64,000 bases of DNA from Procambarus clarkii (GCF_040958095.1 NC_091188.1:6392716-6456715); one strand, 5' to 3'. Positions 11,426-22,907 are shown, counted from the stretch's first letter. A program made the numbers and translations. The notes: a model not told the origin generated them from the sequence alone.

Positions 11426-12055
11426 CCTACACCCGCACCGCTCACTCTGTACCTCCGCTGCTCATCTGCACATTCCTTGCCTGTGTTAAACAAGGGAATA
11501 AGAGAACCCTGAGCACTAAGCAGCCAGCCACACAGGGCACCACTCACACTCTTGGGGCCCAAAAGTGGATACGCTAAAGCTCTCCTCTGGGCACGGAGTC
11601 GCTACCACATCCCAGCACAACAGGTATATGTATATGTCAGAACTGTCGCTCCATATTTATGAAGAGACTTAAATTGAATTAGAAACTTACACTGCATCCT
11701 CGGGGAAATTCAGTCCCGGGGAAAATTGGATTCCAAGCGTGGAGGGACAACCGCTCCCAAGAACTTAGTGTGTGTGTGTGTGTGGCAGGACCGCGGCACT
11801 AGTGCTCAGTGTGATGCAAAGGTGAGTGACAAGTGTGAGGAAGTACCTCGGTGGTGTGTGTCGCTGTGAGACAGAATCACTGGTGGGTTCCAGTGTGGCA
11901 AAACCCTAGTGGGGTGGGTTACCACTGAAAGACAGAACCCTTATCTAATTTTGCAGATGCTACTGACTTTTGTGTCCGGCATGGTAGCTCCTTGAAGCTT
12001 CCGGCCCTGCAGACCCGACCAGCCTTGTTTGGTCGCCCTCAGACTTGCCGCAAAT
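11426..12055. other. Interval without recognisable gene
   Basis: Short (GT)n at about 11769-11784; otherwise non-repetitive. A 72-codon minus frame at 11344-11562 has no recognisable domain. Confidence 0.5.
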
Positions 12056-12059
12056 ACAC

Positions 12060-12240
12060 TTGTGTTCAGTGAGAATTTAAGAAGAGTTAGGGGGCATCTA
12101 CAGTGCCAAATATGTGCGGAGAAGGAAGAGCTATGGTGACAAATAAAGGGGGTGAGGGGGGAGCAAGCCCTACGGCACCAAATAGGCGTGGTGAAGGTAG
12201 ACCTATGGCACCAGGAAGTTATGAGGAGTGAAAGACCTTT
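12060..12240. repeat. Degenerate tandem repeat, about 55-60 bp
   Basis: About three diverged units share GGTGAAGGTAGACCTATGGC-like and GGCACCAAATA-like blocks. Confidence 0.55.
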
Positions 12241-12354
12241 AAGAGCATAAAAAAAGATCCAGCAATTACTGAACAATTTCTGGAAATTGTCGATGATTCC
12301 TAAATAAACCTAATAAACACATACTTTTTTCTTTCAAAATATAAGTTTGTAAGG

Positions 12355-12510
12355 ACTGGAAACTGTTGCTTCCGAGACTGGGAGCTTTTGATGTTGATCC
12401 TGGAAGCTGTCGTTGCGAAGTCTGGAAGTCCCTTTATTGCAGGGACTGGAAGCTATTGTTGAGAAACCTGGAAGCTGTTGTTGATCCTGGAAGCTGTTGT
12501 TGTTGTTGAG
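12355..12510. repeat. Degenerate repeat of CTGGAAGCTGTTGTTG blocks
   Basis: Six or so diverged units of about 22-30 bp share CTGGAAGCTGTTG; GTT runs lie at the right end. Confidence 0.65.
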
Positions 12511-12689
12511 TACCTCCGTGTTGCTCCACATGATCACTATCACCCAACTGCTACATTTGCATACTGAGACAATCAAGATGGGCAGGACGGCAGATCTCTG
12601 GTGGGCGAGGTGGTGCAGGTTCACAGAGTTGACACCATTATAGAGGTCACTTTGCAGTGACATTACACAGTTACACAGGAGTCGGCTAT

Positions 12690-12785
12690 GACATCATTAC
12701 ACTGGACTCCGCAACGACATCATTACACTGGACTCCGCAACGACATCATTACACTGGACTCCGCAACGACATCATTACACTGTTT
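12690..12785. repeat. 26-bp tandem repeat, about four units
   Basis: Units of GACATCATTACACTGGACTC plus CGCAAC are nearly perfect. A looser series of TTCATTATATATTGT-like blocks follows to about 12930. Confidence 0.9.
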
Positions 12786-13229
12786 CATTATGTATTCTGA
12801 GATTGTTTCTCCAGATATTATGAGATTCTTTCATTATATATTGTGGGACAGGTTCATTATGCAGTGTAAGACAGCCTCATTATATATCACGAGAAAGCTT
12901 CATTATATATTGTAAGATCGCTTCACTGTATACAGGGAGATTGTTTCATTAGATATAAATTCCCCGTGGAAGCGATACGAGGGAGATGAAAAAAGGAGAT
13001 GGGGGGGGGGGGAGGGGGTTATGAATAAGTGTCTCAGGCAGGACATTGGGGGTCGAGGCGCGGTCATATGTCACGCGGCAGGCAAAAGCTTTTCCCTGTG
13101 TCGAAGCTCGACCGTCGTTCGAGGTACTCAACTACTGTGAGTATCCCGCAGCGGACGATACTCACAAGGGATACCACGACTAGTTCACAGTCCCGAGCTA
13201 GTCGTCCACTAGCTCGGAACTTGACCCTG

Positions 13230-13485
13230 TGAACCTTGTGAACTTGACCTTGTGAACTTGACCAGATGATTCGGTCATTTACTGCATACAGACACCATTT
13301 TGCTATGAATCAGTGCTTGCATATGTTGCAAGCAGTCACATTGTATCTATAAATATTATGTATATTTATGTACGTAAAATACTGAATAAATTTATATCAG
13401 TCTATCTTCGCCTATGTACATATTTATTAGTCTTTATGTAGGTCTTTCTATCCCTTTGTTTTTACCTTACTCTTCAGTCGCTGCC
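13230..13485. other. AT-rich interval without recognisable gene
   Basis: Begins with three CTTGTGAACTTGACC-like units (about 13210-13263); no further feature. Confidence 0.5.
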
Positions 13486-13486
13486 T

Positions 13487-13598
<112 letters not shown>

Positions 13599-13767
13599 AG
13601 TCTTTCCGTCTCTATTTCAGATTTTGTTTAATATAAAGTAAGGAAGTACCACCTCTGGCTGGAAGAAGAGGGACCCATAGCCTCGGAGAAAACCCACACA
13701 TAACGCATTAGAGGGAATGTTTAGGTCCCCTCCAATACAGTTTCTACACACTTTCAAGTGGAATTAG

Positions 13768-13825
13768 CTTGGTGATGGGCCTAAGGTCTACAATCTCTAG
13801 ATGGTTATTAAAGCCTCCACAATAG
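13768..13825. repeat. Dispersed low-copy repeat, copy 1
   Basis: GGTGATGGGCCTAAGGTCTA then CTCTAGATGGTTATTAAAGC resembles 16368-16450 (GGTGTTGAGCTGAAGGCCTG) and 39425-39490 (GATGGGTTTAAGGCCCATCA). The shared pattern continues into a CCACCACA or CCTCCACAATAG block. No parent element identified. Confidence 0.5.
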
Positions 13826-13914
13826 CTGAATGACCAATTATCAAGTATAATTTAGTCTTAGATATACGTGAAGCCTAAAGTAAACTAGGGTCAGTACCTT
13901 GACCCCATTTATCG

Positions 13915-13998
13915 GTGGTATACATATACCGGTAGTACACATATATCGGTGGTATACATATACCGGTAGTATACATATATCGGCGGTATACATATTAC
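13915..13998. repeat. 34-bp tandem repeat, about 2.5 units
   Basis: Units alternate ATATCGGTGGTATACATATA and CCGGTAGTATACATAT. Confidence 0.88.
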
Positions 13999-14235
13999 CG
14001 TACACATTAAGAGCGCTTCAGCATTCTCCGTCATAAATGCACATTCATAATATTCCTCAAGATAGGCAGCGTTTATATTCATTGCATCCATTTATTCATG
14101 GTATTTTCACCTTATTGTTCATTCAGCCGGTTTTTGGGTTCATAAATTTACGAGAACGTCACTTTGGGCTCGTAAAATATCTTCATATGACCGGCTATGG
14201 AATGACTGAACGAGGCCGCTTGCCGCCACCTTAAA

Positions 14236-14416
14236 TTATTATATTCAAATCCACTGGCCCGTCCTCGCACTCAAGTGCCCTAACCTAACCTACTAGAGAA
14301 ACAGAAAACGGGGTCATTTTTGTCAATTTCGTGAGCCGCTACCATTCTAGTTCGACAGTTTTTGGCCTTAGAACGTCGCATTTTGACGCATACTTTACCT
14401 ATTAGAAGGACGGGTT
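14236..14416. mobile_element. Possible short inverted-end element, copy 2
   Basis: Ends read GGCCCGTCCTCGCA and GAAGGACGGGTT. The interior carries CGTGAGCCGCTACCATTCTA and AGAACGTCGCATTTTGACGC, the inverse of the 8176-8340 copy. CCTAACCTAACCTA lies near the left end. Confidence 0.55.
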
Positions 14417-14576
14417 GACCACACTCCTGTCTGTCTGTCTGTCTCTGTGTCTGGAAAGACTATCATTAGAAACTCATTTAATGAGCTTATTATTTATATA
14501 TATCCATTACGGATTAGCTGGAATTTAATGCTCAATAACAGTCAAATAGGCTTGTTGGGCGTTCATATTTGAGCGT

Positions 14577-14655
14577 TGTTTGTTGTTGTTTTAGATTCAG
14601 CTACTCGGAACAAGAAGTACCAGTAGCACGGGCCATGGTGAGCCCGTAAGTGGAG
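14577..14655 (-). mobile_element. HPR copy (two-hairpin retroposon)
   Basis: On the plus strand it reads TGTTGTTGTTTTAGATTCAG, CTACTCGGAACAAGAAGTAC and AGCACGGGCCATGGTGAGCC. The stem ACGGGC(C/T) with (A/G)GCCCGT and a TTGTTG end (AAC tail when read on the minus strand) define the family. Confidence 0.85.
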
Positions 14656-14756
14656 GCTCTTTGGAGCCTTTATCTGTATCAATAGCTATATTTGAGCGAT
14701 AAAGTCGCCGGTACATATCGGCGTGAGAGCCCACCTCGCTGCACACACAGTGTGTT

Positions 14757-14855
14757 TATCACTGTAGCCATCGGTATTACCCGCGACCTTCATCACCGTA
14801 ACCATCTGCACTACACACGATCATCACTGTAACCATCTACACGACACACGATATA
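14757..14855. repeat. Tandem repeat, about 37 bp, 2-3 units
   Basis: Units share ATCACTGTAACCATCTACAC and GACACACGAT. Confidence 0.75.
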
Positions 14856-15004
14856 TAGAACACAATATGCCAGTTGAATCTTAGATGACCCAATGGTCAT
14901 CGTGCAAAGTAAGGTGAGGCTCGCCCCAACCGTCTGCCTTCAACCAGTGAGGACAACAAAAAATTAAGAGATGATGTTAACTTGTACGTGTGGGCGTACG
15001 TAAC

Positions 15005-15150
15005 CAGGCTGTTGTTGGGGAAGGCTGGTGTTGGGGAAGATTGGTGTAGAGAAGGGTGACGTTGGGGAAGGCTGGTGTAGAAGGCTGGTGTAGGAGAAGG
15101 CATGTGTTGGAGATGGCTGGTGTAGGGGAAGGCTGGTGAGGGGAGGGTGA
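15005..15150. repeat. Degenerate 15-17 bp repeat
   Basis: About nine units built on GGTGTTGGGGAAGGCT and variants (TGTAGGGGAAGGCTGG). Confidence 0.85.
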
Positions 15151-15154
15151 CTGC

Positions 15155-16365
15155 CTCTCAGCTGACAGAAGCCAACAAACAAAGGGGTGACTGCCTTAGA
15201 GGTGACGACGTGATCACCAGTTTGTGACCTCCTGGGTGAGCCGCGGCCGCCTCGCCCACCCCGCGTATGAGAGCCAGCAGCTACTCCCTAACACACATCA
15301 ACAACAAACACATTAATGCAAGACGAGTGTGAAAATATCTGCTGAAGCAGCCACGCCAGACGCAGAGGGAGAAAAACTGTGGCGAGGAAGACCGCGAGGG
15401 ACCGCGTCGCGAACTCTGGCAAAATAGTGAAGATACTGTACGACCTAGTATACCACTGTAGTACCTGGTATTCCACTGTAACCCTTAGCATACCACTGTA
15501 ACATGTAACGTGCCAGTAATCATCCCACGTGACACCACAGTGCCCTCCAATCAGTGACTAACTACGCTAAGTGAGGTCTAATCTGTATGTCCCGCCTACT
15601 AGCCTTATCGTACCTGTTGCGTTATAGTTTAACTATTCTGACGTTCAAATTCTTTGTAGAATCTGCCCTTAAAGTTGTGGATGGAGGTGGCTTCCACAAC
15701 TTCTTCTCTAGTTACATTCTACTTACTGGCCACCCGTTCGGGGGGTACAAGTATTTCTTTATATATGCGCTTTCCAGCCCAGTTTAAAGTGACTGATGTT
15801 TTTCGAGTTCACAAAAAGCTACGGAAGAAGGTGACAGGGGCGGGAAGGTGATCCACGGGGCTGTGTATTCATACATTCAAGCAACCAAACTTCACGGGAA
15901 GTTGAAACACAAGTTTCAGACATGAGATACCCCATAAACTTAAGAAAGTCTGGGTTTATGTGACCAAAAGACATAGGCGGTAAATTATCCTGCTGGAGAG
16001 CCGAGACTGGAATGATCCTGACCAACACACCTGGACACGAACACGGTTAGGTACCTGAAAAGTCTAAACAAAACAAAACAATGGGCAGTTAACTAGGCTG
16101 ATAACTCATTACAACATGAATTCAACAACTGGAAGATCGCGAGGGTTTAATTTTAGTTTATTTTTGCATAAAAACTTCTTACAAATCCTCACATGAACTT
16201 TTTTGTAGACGTTAAAGTTGTCAAACTTTATGACTAAAATCCTAATGGAAAGAAATGTGACCTGTAAGGGAGTGAGATAGTCCAAAAGAAAAACAGATTT
16301 CTTTATGAAAATCCTATCCATAAATTACAATCTTAAATTACGAAAGGTGCTTCCTATATTCCTGG
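15155..16365. other. Interval without recognisable gene
   Basis: A few diverged TACCACTGTAACA-like blocks at about 15450-15505; no domain or transposon recognised. Confidence 0.5.
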
Positions 16366-16367
16366 GT

Positions 16368-16450
16368 TTGGTGTTGAGCTGAAGGCCTGTTAACCCCCTG
16401 GAGGGATATTCAGGCCACCACAATTGCTTACTGGCCAACCAGCAGGTATA
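16368..16450. repeat. Dispersed low-copy repeat, copy 2
   Basis: Resembles 13768-13825 and 39425-39490 in order (GAAGGCCTGTTAACCCCCTG, GGAGGGATATTCAGGCCACC). Next to it, CTTTAGTCCTGAACATAG and CTATGTTCAGGACTAAAG-type sequence forms an imperfect palindrome at about 16452-16482. Confidence 0.5.
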
Positions 16451-16894
16451 CTTTAGTCCTGAACATAGTCCAGAACTAAAGTATACAGACTTCTCTCTGG
16501 GTGTAAGAGAGAGAGAGGGTGTACACCTCTAGCTAGGTGTACACCACTTCCCTTTGTGTTTCGAAATCTGACTTCTAATGATATGCATCAAGCAAAGTTC
16601 ATAAAAAACTACATTCCACAACATATTTAAGGATATACTATTGTGTTTTAAGCATCGTTCTCGATGGAAATGCATAATAATAATAATCAGATTAGGATAG
16701 AATTAGTTAGATCCCGTTCGATTTAGGGATCTAAGCTGCAGCAGCAGGATAGTATTTCACTAGAATTCTTAAGTGTATTTATATATATATCACCAATGGA
16801 ACTTTAAGTACAGTTTTTTTGTACATTAAAATCCAGCGGATTTCGTTATCATTACCTATTAATGCACTATACCACCTCTTCCCACTACACACAG

Positions 16895-16993
16895 GTCCGC
16901 TCCTGTGCCAGGTAAGTCCACTACGGGCTCACCATAGCCCGTGCTACTTGGAACTTGTTCCGAGTAGCTGAATCTATAACAACAACAACAACA
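16895..16993 (+). mobile_element. HPR copy with (AAC)n tail
   Basis: Reads GTCCGCTCCTGTGCCAGGTA, AGTCCACTACGGGCTCACCA, TAGCCCGTGCTACTTGGAAC and TTGTTCCGAGTAGCTGAATC, then (AAC)n. ACGGGCT pairs with AGCCCGT around a six-base loop. GGAAC pairs with GTTCC in a second hairpin. The copy at 53106-53209 shares the same left end, so this is close to full length. Confidence 0.88.
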
Positions 16994-17009
16994 TCTTCCC
17001 ACTAACATT

Positions 17010-17275
17010 CCCCACCGCTGCTCTCCGCCACCACCTCTCTACGCACCACTGCTCTCCACCACCACCACCTCTCTACGCACCACTGCTCTCCACCACCACC
17101 ACCTCTCTACGCACCACTGCTCTCCACCACCACCTCTCTACGCACCACTGCTCTCCGCCACCACCACCTCTCTACGCACCACTGCTCTCCACCACCACCT
17201 CTCTACGCACCACTGCTCTCCACCACCACCTCTCCACGCACCACTGCTCTCCGCCACCACTGCTCTCCACCACCA
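17010..17275. repeat. Minisatellite of 30-36 bp, about eight units
   Basis: Units combine CACCACCTCTCTACGCACCA and CTGCTCTCC; length varies by CCA additions. Confidence 0.93.
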
Positions 17276-17528
17276 GTCCTCCCCAGCGCCCAGGTCCTTC
17301 CGAACATCTTGAGCGGATCACGACCTCCGGCGCTCCTCCACCGTCCTCTCACCCAAAACTTGTCACTATTCTCCCAAAGAAATTTTCTCCTGGTTGATGA
17401 CTCTCGGGTCTCAGTATGAGATGAGTTGCTGAGGCCCACTTCCCTCACAACTCCCTCCGACTCCTCTATTCATAAAATTTTAAATAATTATAAATCGTCA
17501 CTCCGTTATTCAGCTTGGATCTCTCAGC

Positions 17529-17530
<2 letters not shown>

Positions 17531-17614
<84 letters not shown>
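17531..17614. repeat. (GA)n microsatellite
   Basis: About 42 GA dinucleotides. Confidence 0.97.
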
Positions 17615-17618
<4 letters not shown>

Positions 17619-17715
17619 GAACATTAAAATAAAAGAAACTGCTAGAGGTCTATTGGTTTATGTGAGGCAGCTTGTATTTATACATAATCGTACTCATTCA
17701 CACTGTATATATATA

Positions 17716-18140
17716 TTATATGTCTAACCTACGCTTGAAACAATCCAGCCATCTAATGTGTGTGTTATGTTCCCTGGGGATCTGTTTCACACATCCACAA
17801 ACATATCTCCAACCACAGTTTTGACCAATGTCTTTCCTGGCATGGGTGAAAACATATCCAATATATATCCCTTTGCTTCGCATTTTATTTTGTGTTGGTA
17901 TCTTTAGAACCTCATTTGTTGATATGTTGATATATTTAGAACCCCTTTGTTACATAAATTCTTTAATTTGTAAACTACAATCATGTCTCCCCTTAATCTT
18001 GGATTATCATTTTTTAGAGAATGTAAATAAAGTTATCTTAATCTTCCTTTATAAGGAAGGTCTAATCATGGGAAATAACTTTGCTATCTGTGTCGATTTT
18101 TTTTTACTGAATTCTTTGGGTCCATTCTATATAGCAGAGT
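17716..18140 (-). mobile_element. CR1-like LINE C-terminal relic
   Basis: On the minus strand about 17960-18040 reads LRGDMIVVYKLKNL, the GDMI..YK block shared by the LINE relics at 36, 38.9, 45.5 and 60 kb. Upstream in the same strand is LFSLKNDN, and downstream a decayed C-terminal part. The end block TCTAACCTACGCTTGAAACA recurs at 20425-20445 and in diverged form at 24540-24600. Frameshifts prevent a continuous frame. Confidence 0.6.
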
Positions 18141-18144
18141 GCCT

Positions 18145-18605
18145 GCAAGTGGTCAGAATGTACTTGGTGCGTAGGAAGAATTAGATCAAGCTGAAGAACA
18201 GCTTTATAAGTACTGGTGTACAGGTAAAGGAGTAGTAGAGATTAATACTTACTATGACTCTTCTGATTAGGAAATTCTAATTTCCTGTTGCCTGTTTTCG
18301 AACTTTTTTTTTACTATGATTTCTTCGTTTAAGATTTTCACTTGATAAAGACACCCGAGATGTATATCAGTGATATGTTTGGCGGGACGAAAGGAGTAAG
18401 AAGAGGCGAAGTGAGGAAGAAAGTAAGAGTAGAGGAAAAAAGTAAGATAGAAAGTGGCAGATGGAAGGGGGAGACAAAACAGGAGAGGAAATTTAGATAA
18501 TGAGAAAAAATGTATATGAACCATAAGGGAAATTAAGGAAAGGAAAGAACCAGACTGAAACAAAATCAGCTGCTCTTTCTTAACACTACTAACCAGCCAT
18601 TGTCT
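18145..18605. other. Purine-rich interval without recognisable gene
   Basis: GGAAGAAAGTAAG-type low complexity at 18390-18560. A 143-codon minus frame covering it runs into the CA tract and is compositional. Confidence 0.55.
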
Positions 18606-18608
18606 CTT

Positions 18609-18611
<3 letters not shown>

Positions 18612-18700
<89 letters not shown>
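18612..18700. repeat. (CA)n microsatellite
   Basis: About 44 CA dinucleotides, directly upstream of a LINE 3' end. Confidence 0.97.
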
Positions 18701-18701
<1 letters not shown>

Positions 18702-19018
18702 GTGACAGGGTAGATAAAGATAAACTGTTTAACACTGGTGGGACGCGAACAAGGGGACACAGGTGGAAACTGAGTACCCAAATGAGCCACAGGAACGTTA
18801 AAAGGAATGTTTTCAGTGTCAGAGTAGCTAACAGATGGAATGCATTAGGCAGTGATGTGGTGGAGGCTGACTCCATACACAGTTCCAAATGCAGATATGA
18901 TAGAGCCCAATAGGCTTAGAAATCTGTACATCAGTTGATTGACGGTTGAGAGGCGGGACCAAAGAGCCAGAGCTCAACCCCCGCAAACACAACTAGGTGA
19001 GTACAACTAGGTGAGTAC
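18701..19018 (+). mobile_element. CR1-like LINE 3' end with C-terminus in frame
   Basis: From 18703 the plus strand reads DRVDKDKLFNTGGTRTRGHR, then WKLSTQMSHRNVKRNVFSVR, then VANRWNALGSDVVEADSIHS and finally RYDRAQ before a stop near 18913. The tail follows: TTGATTGACGGTTGAGAGGC, GGGACCAAAGAGCCAGAGCT, CTAGGTGAGTACACGCACAT. This intact C-terminal stretch is the reference for the tails elsewhere in the window. The reverse-transcriptase core is absent, as expected of 5'-truncated LINE copies. Confidence 0.9.
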
Positions 19019-19026
19019 ACGCACAT

Positions 19027-19196
19027 CGTGGGCTTCGCGACTGAATGGATAACGCTCTGGGGTCGTAGTCCTAAGGGCCCGGGTTCGATTCCCGGCAGAG
19101 GCAGAAACAAATGGGCAGATTTTCTTTCTCCCTGAGGCAACTGTTCACCTAGCAGTAAATAGGTACCTGGGAGTTAACAGTTGCTATGGGCTGCTT

Positions 19197-19288
<92 letters not shown>

Positions 19289-19436
19289 TAGTCGCACTAG
19301 TAGTAAGTAGTAGTAGTAGTAAGATGATATGTAGTAGACATAATAGAGGAAAAATAAATTGGTTAGAAAGGTGGGTTCTAAGAGCTAATAGCTCGATTAT
19401 GCAGATACAAATAGTAAATACACACACATACAATCG
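19027..19436 (+). mobile_element. SINE-A, near full length, with (TG)n
   Basis: The tRNA-like head has an A-box-like GCGACTGAATGGATAACGCT and a B box GGGTTCGATTCCCGGC. It is followed by GGCAGAAACAAATGGGCAGA, CACCTAGCAGTAAATAGGTA, GTTGCTATGGGCTGCTTCCT, about 42 TG (19199-19283) and a 3' part with TAGAAAGGTGGGTTCTAAGA and ACACACACATACAATCGCAC. It is inserted right after the GTGAGTACACGCACATC end of a LINE tail. The tRNA part lacks a proper cloverleaf and is not a functional tRNA gene. Confidence 0.9.
19199..19283. repeat. (TG)n microsatellite inside SINE-A
   Basis: About 42 uninterrupted TG dinucleotides. Confidence 0.97.
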
Positions 19437-19439
19437 CAC

Positions 19440-19522
19440 ACATTGATTGACGGTTGAAAGGCGGGACCAAAGAACCAAAACTCAACCCCCGCAAGCACAA
19501 CTAGATCAGTACACACACACAC
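19440..19522 (+). mobile_element. CR1-like LINE tail fragment
   Basis: TTGATTGACGGTTGAAAGGC, GGGACCAAAGAACCAAAACT and CCCCGCAAGCACAACTAGAT then ACACACACAC duplicates the tail at 18930-19018 on the far side of the SINE. Confidence 0.8.
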
Positions 19523-19564
19523 AGATGGCTGAACCAGCAGAGAGCCTGGAATAGGGTGGGAGGG

Positions 19565-19743
19565 AGGGAATTATATGGGGAAAGCGCCAAGCCATTACGA
19601 CTATATAGCACTTGGAAGGAGTCAGGATAAGGATTTGGGACGGGACGGGGGGTGGAAGGAACGGTCCCCAACCACTTGGTGGACGGTCGGGGGATTGATC
19701 GCCGCCCTGCATGAAGCGAGACCGTCGCTCTACCGTCCCCTCC
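19565..19743 (-). mobile_element. SINE-D copy (tRNA-derived)
   Basis: On the minus strand it begins GGACGGTAGAGCGACGGTCT (A-box region) and continues through TGCAGGGCGGCGATCAATCC (B-box region). Then come ACCAAGTGGTTGGGGACCGT, CCCGTCCCAAATCCTTATCC and ATATAGTCGTAATGGCTTGG. The second copy at 53804-53982 has the same extent, which defines the element at about 179 bp. Confidence 0.8.
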
Positions 19744-20075
19744 AAGTGGTTTGACGAGTGAGAGGTAAAACATTCAGAGTTAGGTTGTCTGGGAGCAACA
19801 CTACCAAATGCCCTCCATCAGGAGGAGTCAGGAGGAGCTGCGGCCGCCAGACAGTCACTAATGAGGCGGGTTCGCACCCCGGGCTCCGGAGCCCGCGAGA
19901 GTTAAGTGTTTTAAATGACCAAAGTTTAAGTTGGGGATGAAAGTCCTTCAGGAAGACAGAGAAAATGGATATTATTATTGCTATAACTCCTCTGCCGAGT
20001 CTTCTTCCAACTACCTGTTTTATAGTAAAGCTAAATTTTTAGATAAAATGTATTTTGTTTTACGTCCTTGCAAGA

Positions 20076-20224
20076 GGGTAGAGAAGTTGACCAGACCACA
20101 CACTAGAAGGTGAAGGGACGACGACGTTTCGGTGCGTCCTGGACCATTCTCAAGTCGATTGTGAGCACAATAACGTACTTTAGCCAGGTTATTGTGACTC
20201 ATCGCCTGCATAGGGGTAGAGAAG
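20076..20224 (-). mobile_element. HHL insertion with 11-bp target duplication
   Basis: GGGTAGAGAAG is found at 20076-20086 and again at 20214-20224, bounding a 127-bp insert. The insert holds a minus-strand HHL unit (20087-20165: TTGACCAGACCACACACTAG, CGTTTCGGTGCGTCC, ACCATTCTCAAGTCGATTG). It then holds a plus-strand tail (TTAGCCAGGTTATTGTGACT, CATCGCCTGCA). So the insert is a rearranged unit with parts in opposite orientation. Downstream at 20262-20285 GCAGAAGGCCTACTGGCCTA resembles sequence near the PLE at 63.70 kb. Confidence 0.88.
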
Positions 20225-20286
20225 CATAAGGTGTACTTCAGCTGGACATTAGCTTATGGCTGACTGCAGAAGGCCTACTGGCCTAT

Positions 20287-20400
20287 GCGAGGCCGCTGGT
20301 TGTTGTTGTTGTTTTAGATTCAGCTCCTCAGAATAAAAAGTTCCAAGCAGCACGGGCTATGGAGAGCCCGTCGTGGCCTTACCCGACTGGAACTTGGCAG
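20287..20400 (-). mobile_element. HPR copy
   Basis: TTGTTGTTGTTTTAGATTCA, CAGAATAAAAAGTTCCAAGC, AGCACGGGCTATGGAGAGCC, then CGTCGTGGCCTTACC. The ACGGGCT and AGCCCGT arms are intact. Confidence 0.82.
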
Positions 20401-20528
20401 CTGGTATTTTCATTCGTCTATACGTCTAACCTACGCTTGAAACAATCCAGCTACCACACGTCTCTTATTTACGTGCTATTCATGCCCGTGCCACCTCTTA
20501 AATCAATGAATCACGTCTCTTACGTTAC

Positions 20529-20790
20529 CCGGTTCAAGTTCAAGTTCAAGTATGTTTATTGAGACAAGAAAAAATACATCTCAAAGGGATAGAGTAGCTT
20601 AGGCTATTTCACAATCGACTTGAGAATGGTCCAGGACGGACCGAAATGTCGTCGTCCCTTCACCTTCAAGTGTGTGGTCTGGTCAAATTACTTTAGCCAC
20701 GTTATTGTGACTCATCGCCTGCTTAGGCTATTTCTACCCCCTTTACCCGGTAATTTGTTCCATAGACCAACAACTCTATCCCAAGAGCGA
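20529..20790 (-). mobile_element. LINE 3' end with (CTTGAA)n hexamer tail, interrupted
   Basis: Minus strand: TAGCCTAAGCTACTCTATCC, CTTTGAGATGTATTTTTTCT, GTCTCAATAAACATACTTGA, then CTTGAA repeats. AATAAA just before the hexamer tail is consistent with a retroposon 3' end. It is split by the HHL insertion at 20611-20721. A short copy with its own target duplication lies at 59745-59824. Confidence 0.75.
20611..20721 (+). mobile_element. HHL insertion with 13-bp target duplication
   Basis: CTTAGGCTATTTC at 20598-20610 is exactly repeated at 20722-20734, bounding a 111-bp insert. The insert runs ACAATCGACTTGAGAATG, GGTCC, AGGAC, GGACC, GAAATGTCGTCGTCCCTTCA, then GTGTGTGGTCTGGTCAAATT, then TTAGCCACGTTATTGTGACT and CATCGCCTG. 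This gives the simplest full unit, head plus tail in one orientation. The host is a LINE 3' end whose other copy (59745-59824) lacks the insertion. Confidence 0.92.
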
Positions 20791-20794
20791 AGCG

Positions 20795-21275
<481 letters not shown>

Positions 21276-21399
21276 CACACACACAAACAGATCTTTGACA
21301 CGTGACCAGGGTCTTTGAGCTACACTTACACACTAATAATCTTTCAGACCTAACCTCAGGGAAGTTAATTTGCGAGTGTTGGCTGTTGGTAATTATGTA

Positions 21400-21515
21400 G
21401 TGTGGCTGGTGTTTGTGGTGGCGGTAGGTGTGGTGGTGGTGGTAGGTGTAGTGGTGATGATGGTAGGTATTGTGGTGGTGGGTGTGGTGGTGATGGAGGC
21501 AGGTGTGATGGTGGT
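21400..21515. repeat. Degenerate GGTGGT-type repeat
   Basis: Diverged GTGGTGGTGGTAGGTGTAG units; the open frames (Val/Gly or His-rich) are compositional. Confidence 0.85.
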
Positions 21516-21519
21516 GGAG

Positions 21520-22610
21520 GAGTTCCTGTACACTCCTAGCTCGATTATCAGGTATACATTTCAACATTTTAACTCTCCCTACACCCAGACCACAATCGTC
21601 TAACAGTTTCTAACAAAACTATACATTGCCTTCTCACTGGACCTGTTGATATTTCCACCTCAGCTCTAGATGAATGCACCCAGTCCCAGTAATGAATTAT
21701 GTTAGATTCATGTAATTTGCCTTACTGGTTTACTTCAATTGCCTTAATTGGCAATTACCAATTGCTCCGGAAAATCGTTAATTTACGTCTTCTCGTCTAG
21801 GCTCAATACCAACTCAGATTAAATCTTTCCCTTATTAAAAATTAATGAGTTACTGCTCAAAATTTGGCTTGCAACGCTTAAAGAGCTCCTACATTTCCCA
21901 ATTTCATTGGCACTACTAACATGCAAATCTATGGATTTATTTCTATCTGCAGCCATTATATGTTCTCCATATTGCTATCACTGTCCTGGATTCAGTCTCC
22001 CATGACGAACACTTCCTTCCTTCGTTTTCTATCCTTAGTATATAACGTTCTATCTACATTCCAAACCTGCCAGTCCCCCAGCTATAAAGATGCTCCAATC
22101 TTGTTTTATCCTTTTCCTTTCCTGTCCTACTTTTGTCATCCCGTCCTCACTGCACTCCTCTGAAATCACAGTAAAAGAGTTTACTTCTACACCCGCAGCA
22201 TCAGTAACTTTCTTCATATTGCCTTTCCCCAGCTCTGCGCATAGCTTTCCAACAGTCTAACTGTGTCTGCTGAGTGCCTCACCTCTGGGAAATCCTCTCG
22301 AACACTCGCCAAATCCTCCCTCGGCTGCACACACACATTCTTGGAAGCACTTAGTATACTTTTCTTAAAATTTGCTCATCTCTCCCATGAAAGCAACACA
22401 CATATCAAACAAGCCTTGAGACAAACTTACCTCTATTGTGTAATTAAGAGCATTATCGTGACGTTCAAGTGCAAGCTGAACTGTTCGCCCAGCAGTAATT
22501 GGGTACTTAGTTGTTTACCAATTGGCGGGTTGAATTTCAGGGGAAAACTAGTGGGTAAGGCTTACCATGAGGTAAGGGTAAGGGGACACTTCTCAGCCTG
22601 CTAACTGGAA
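21520..22610. other. Interval without recognisable gene
   Basis: Plain sequence, no tandem repeat. Open frames of 80-113 codons at 21921-22163 and 22263-22604 have no domain I can name. Confidence 0.5.
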
Positions 22611-22611
22611 G

Positions 22612-22795
22612 TCGTCTGTGTCCGTACCCACCTGTTGCTGTACCCACCTGTGTCTGTTCCCACCTGTGTCTGTTCCCACCTGTGTCTGTTCCCACCTGTG
22701 TCTGTACCCACCTATGTCCGTACCCACCTGTGTCTGTACCCGCCTGTGTCTGTACCCGCCTGTGTCTGTTCCCGCCTGTGTCTGTTCCCGCCTGC
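22612..22795. repeat. 16-bp minisatellite, about eleven units
   Basis: Units of CACCTGTGTCTGTTCC with TACC and CGCC variants. Unit is not a multiple of three, but the frame stays open over 48-bp periods. Confidence 0.95.
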
Positions 22796-22904
22796 TTAGA
22801 AAGAAAGTAAAATTAGCTGAACACAATGCCCCAAACATTTCAAAATAAAATCACAGACTTTTGTAACACCCTGGTCTTCATTATATAATAACTAGAGCTT
22901 CACC

Positions 22905-22907
<3 letters not shown>

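Noticed and set aside
19027-19105. tRNA-like sequences (also at 25800, 32716, 43500, 44980)
   Set aside because: They have A and B boxes but no consistent cloverleaf, and they are joined to SINE bodies. Treated as SINE heads, not tRNA genes.
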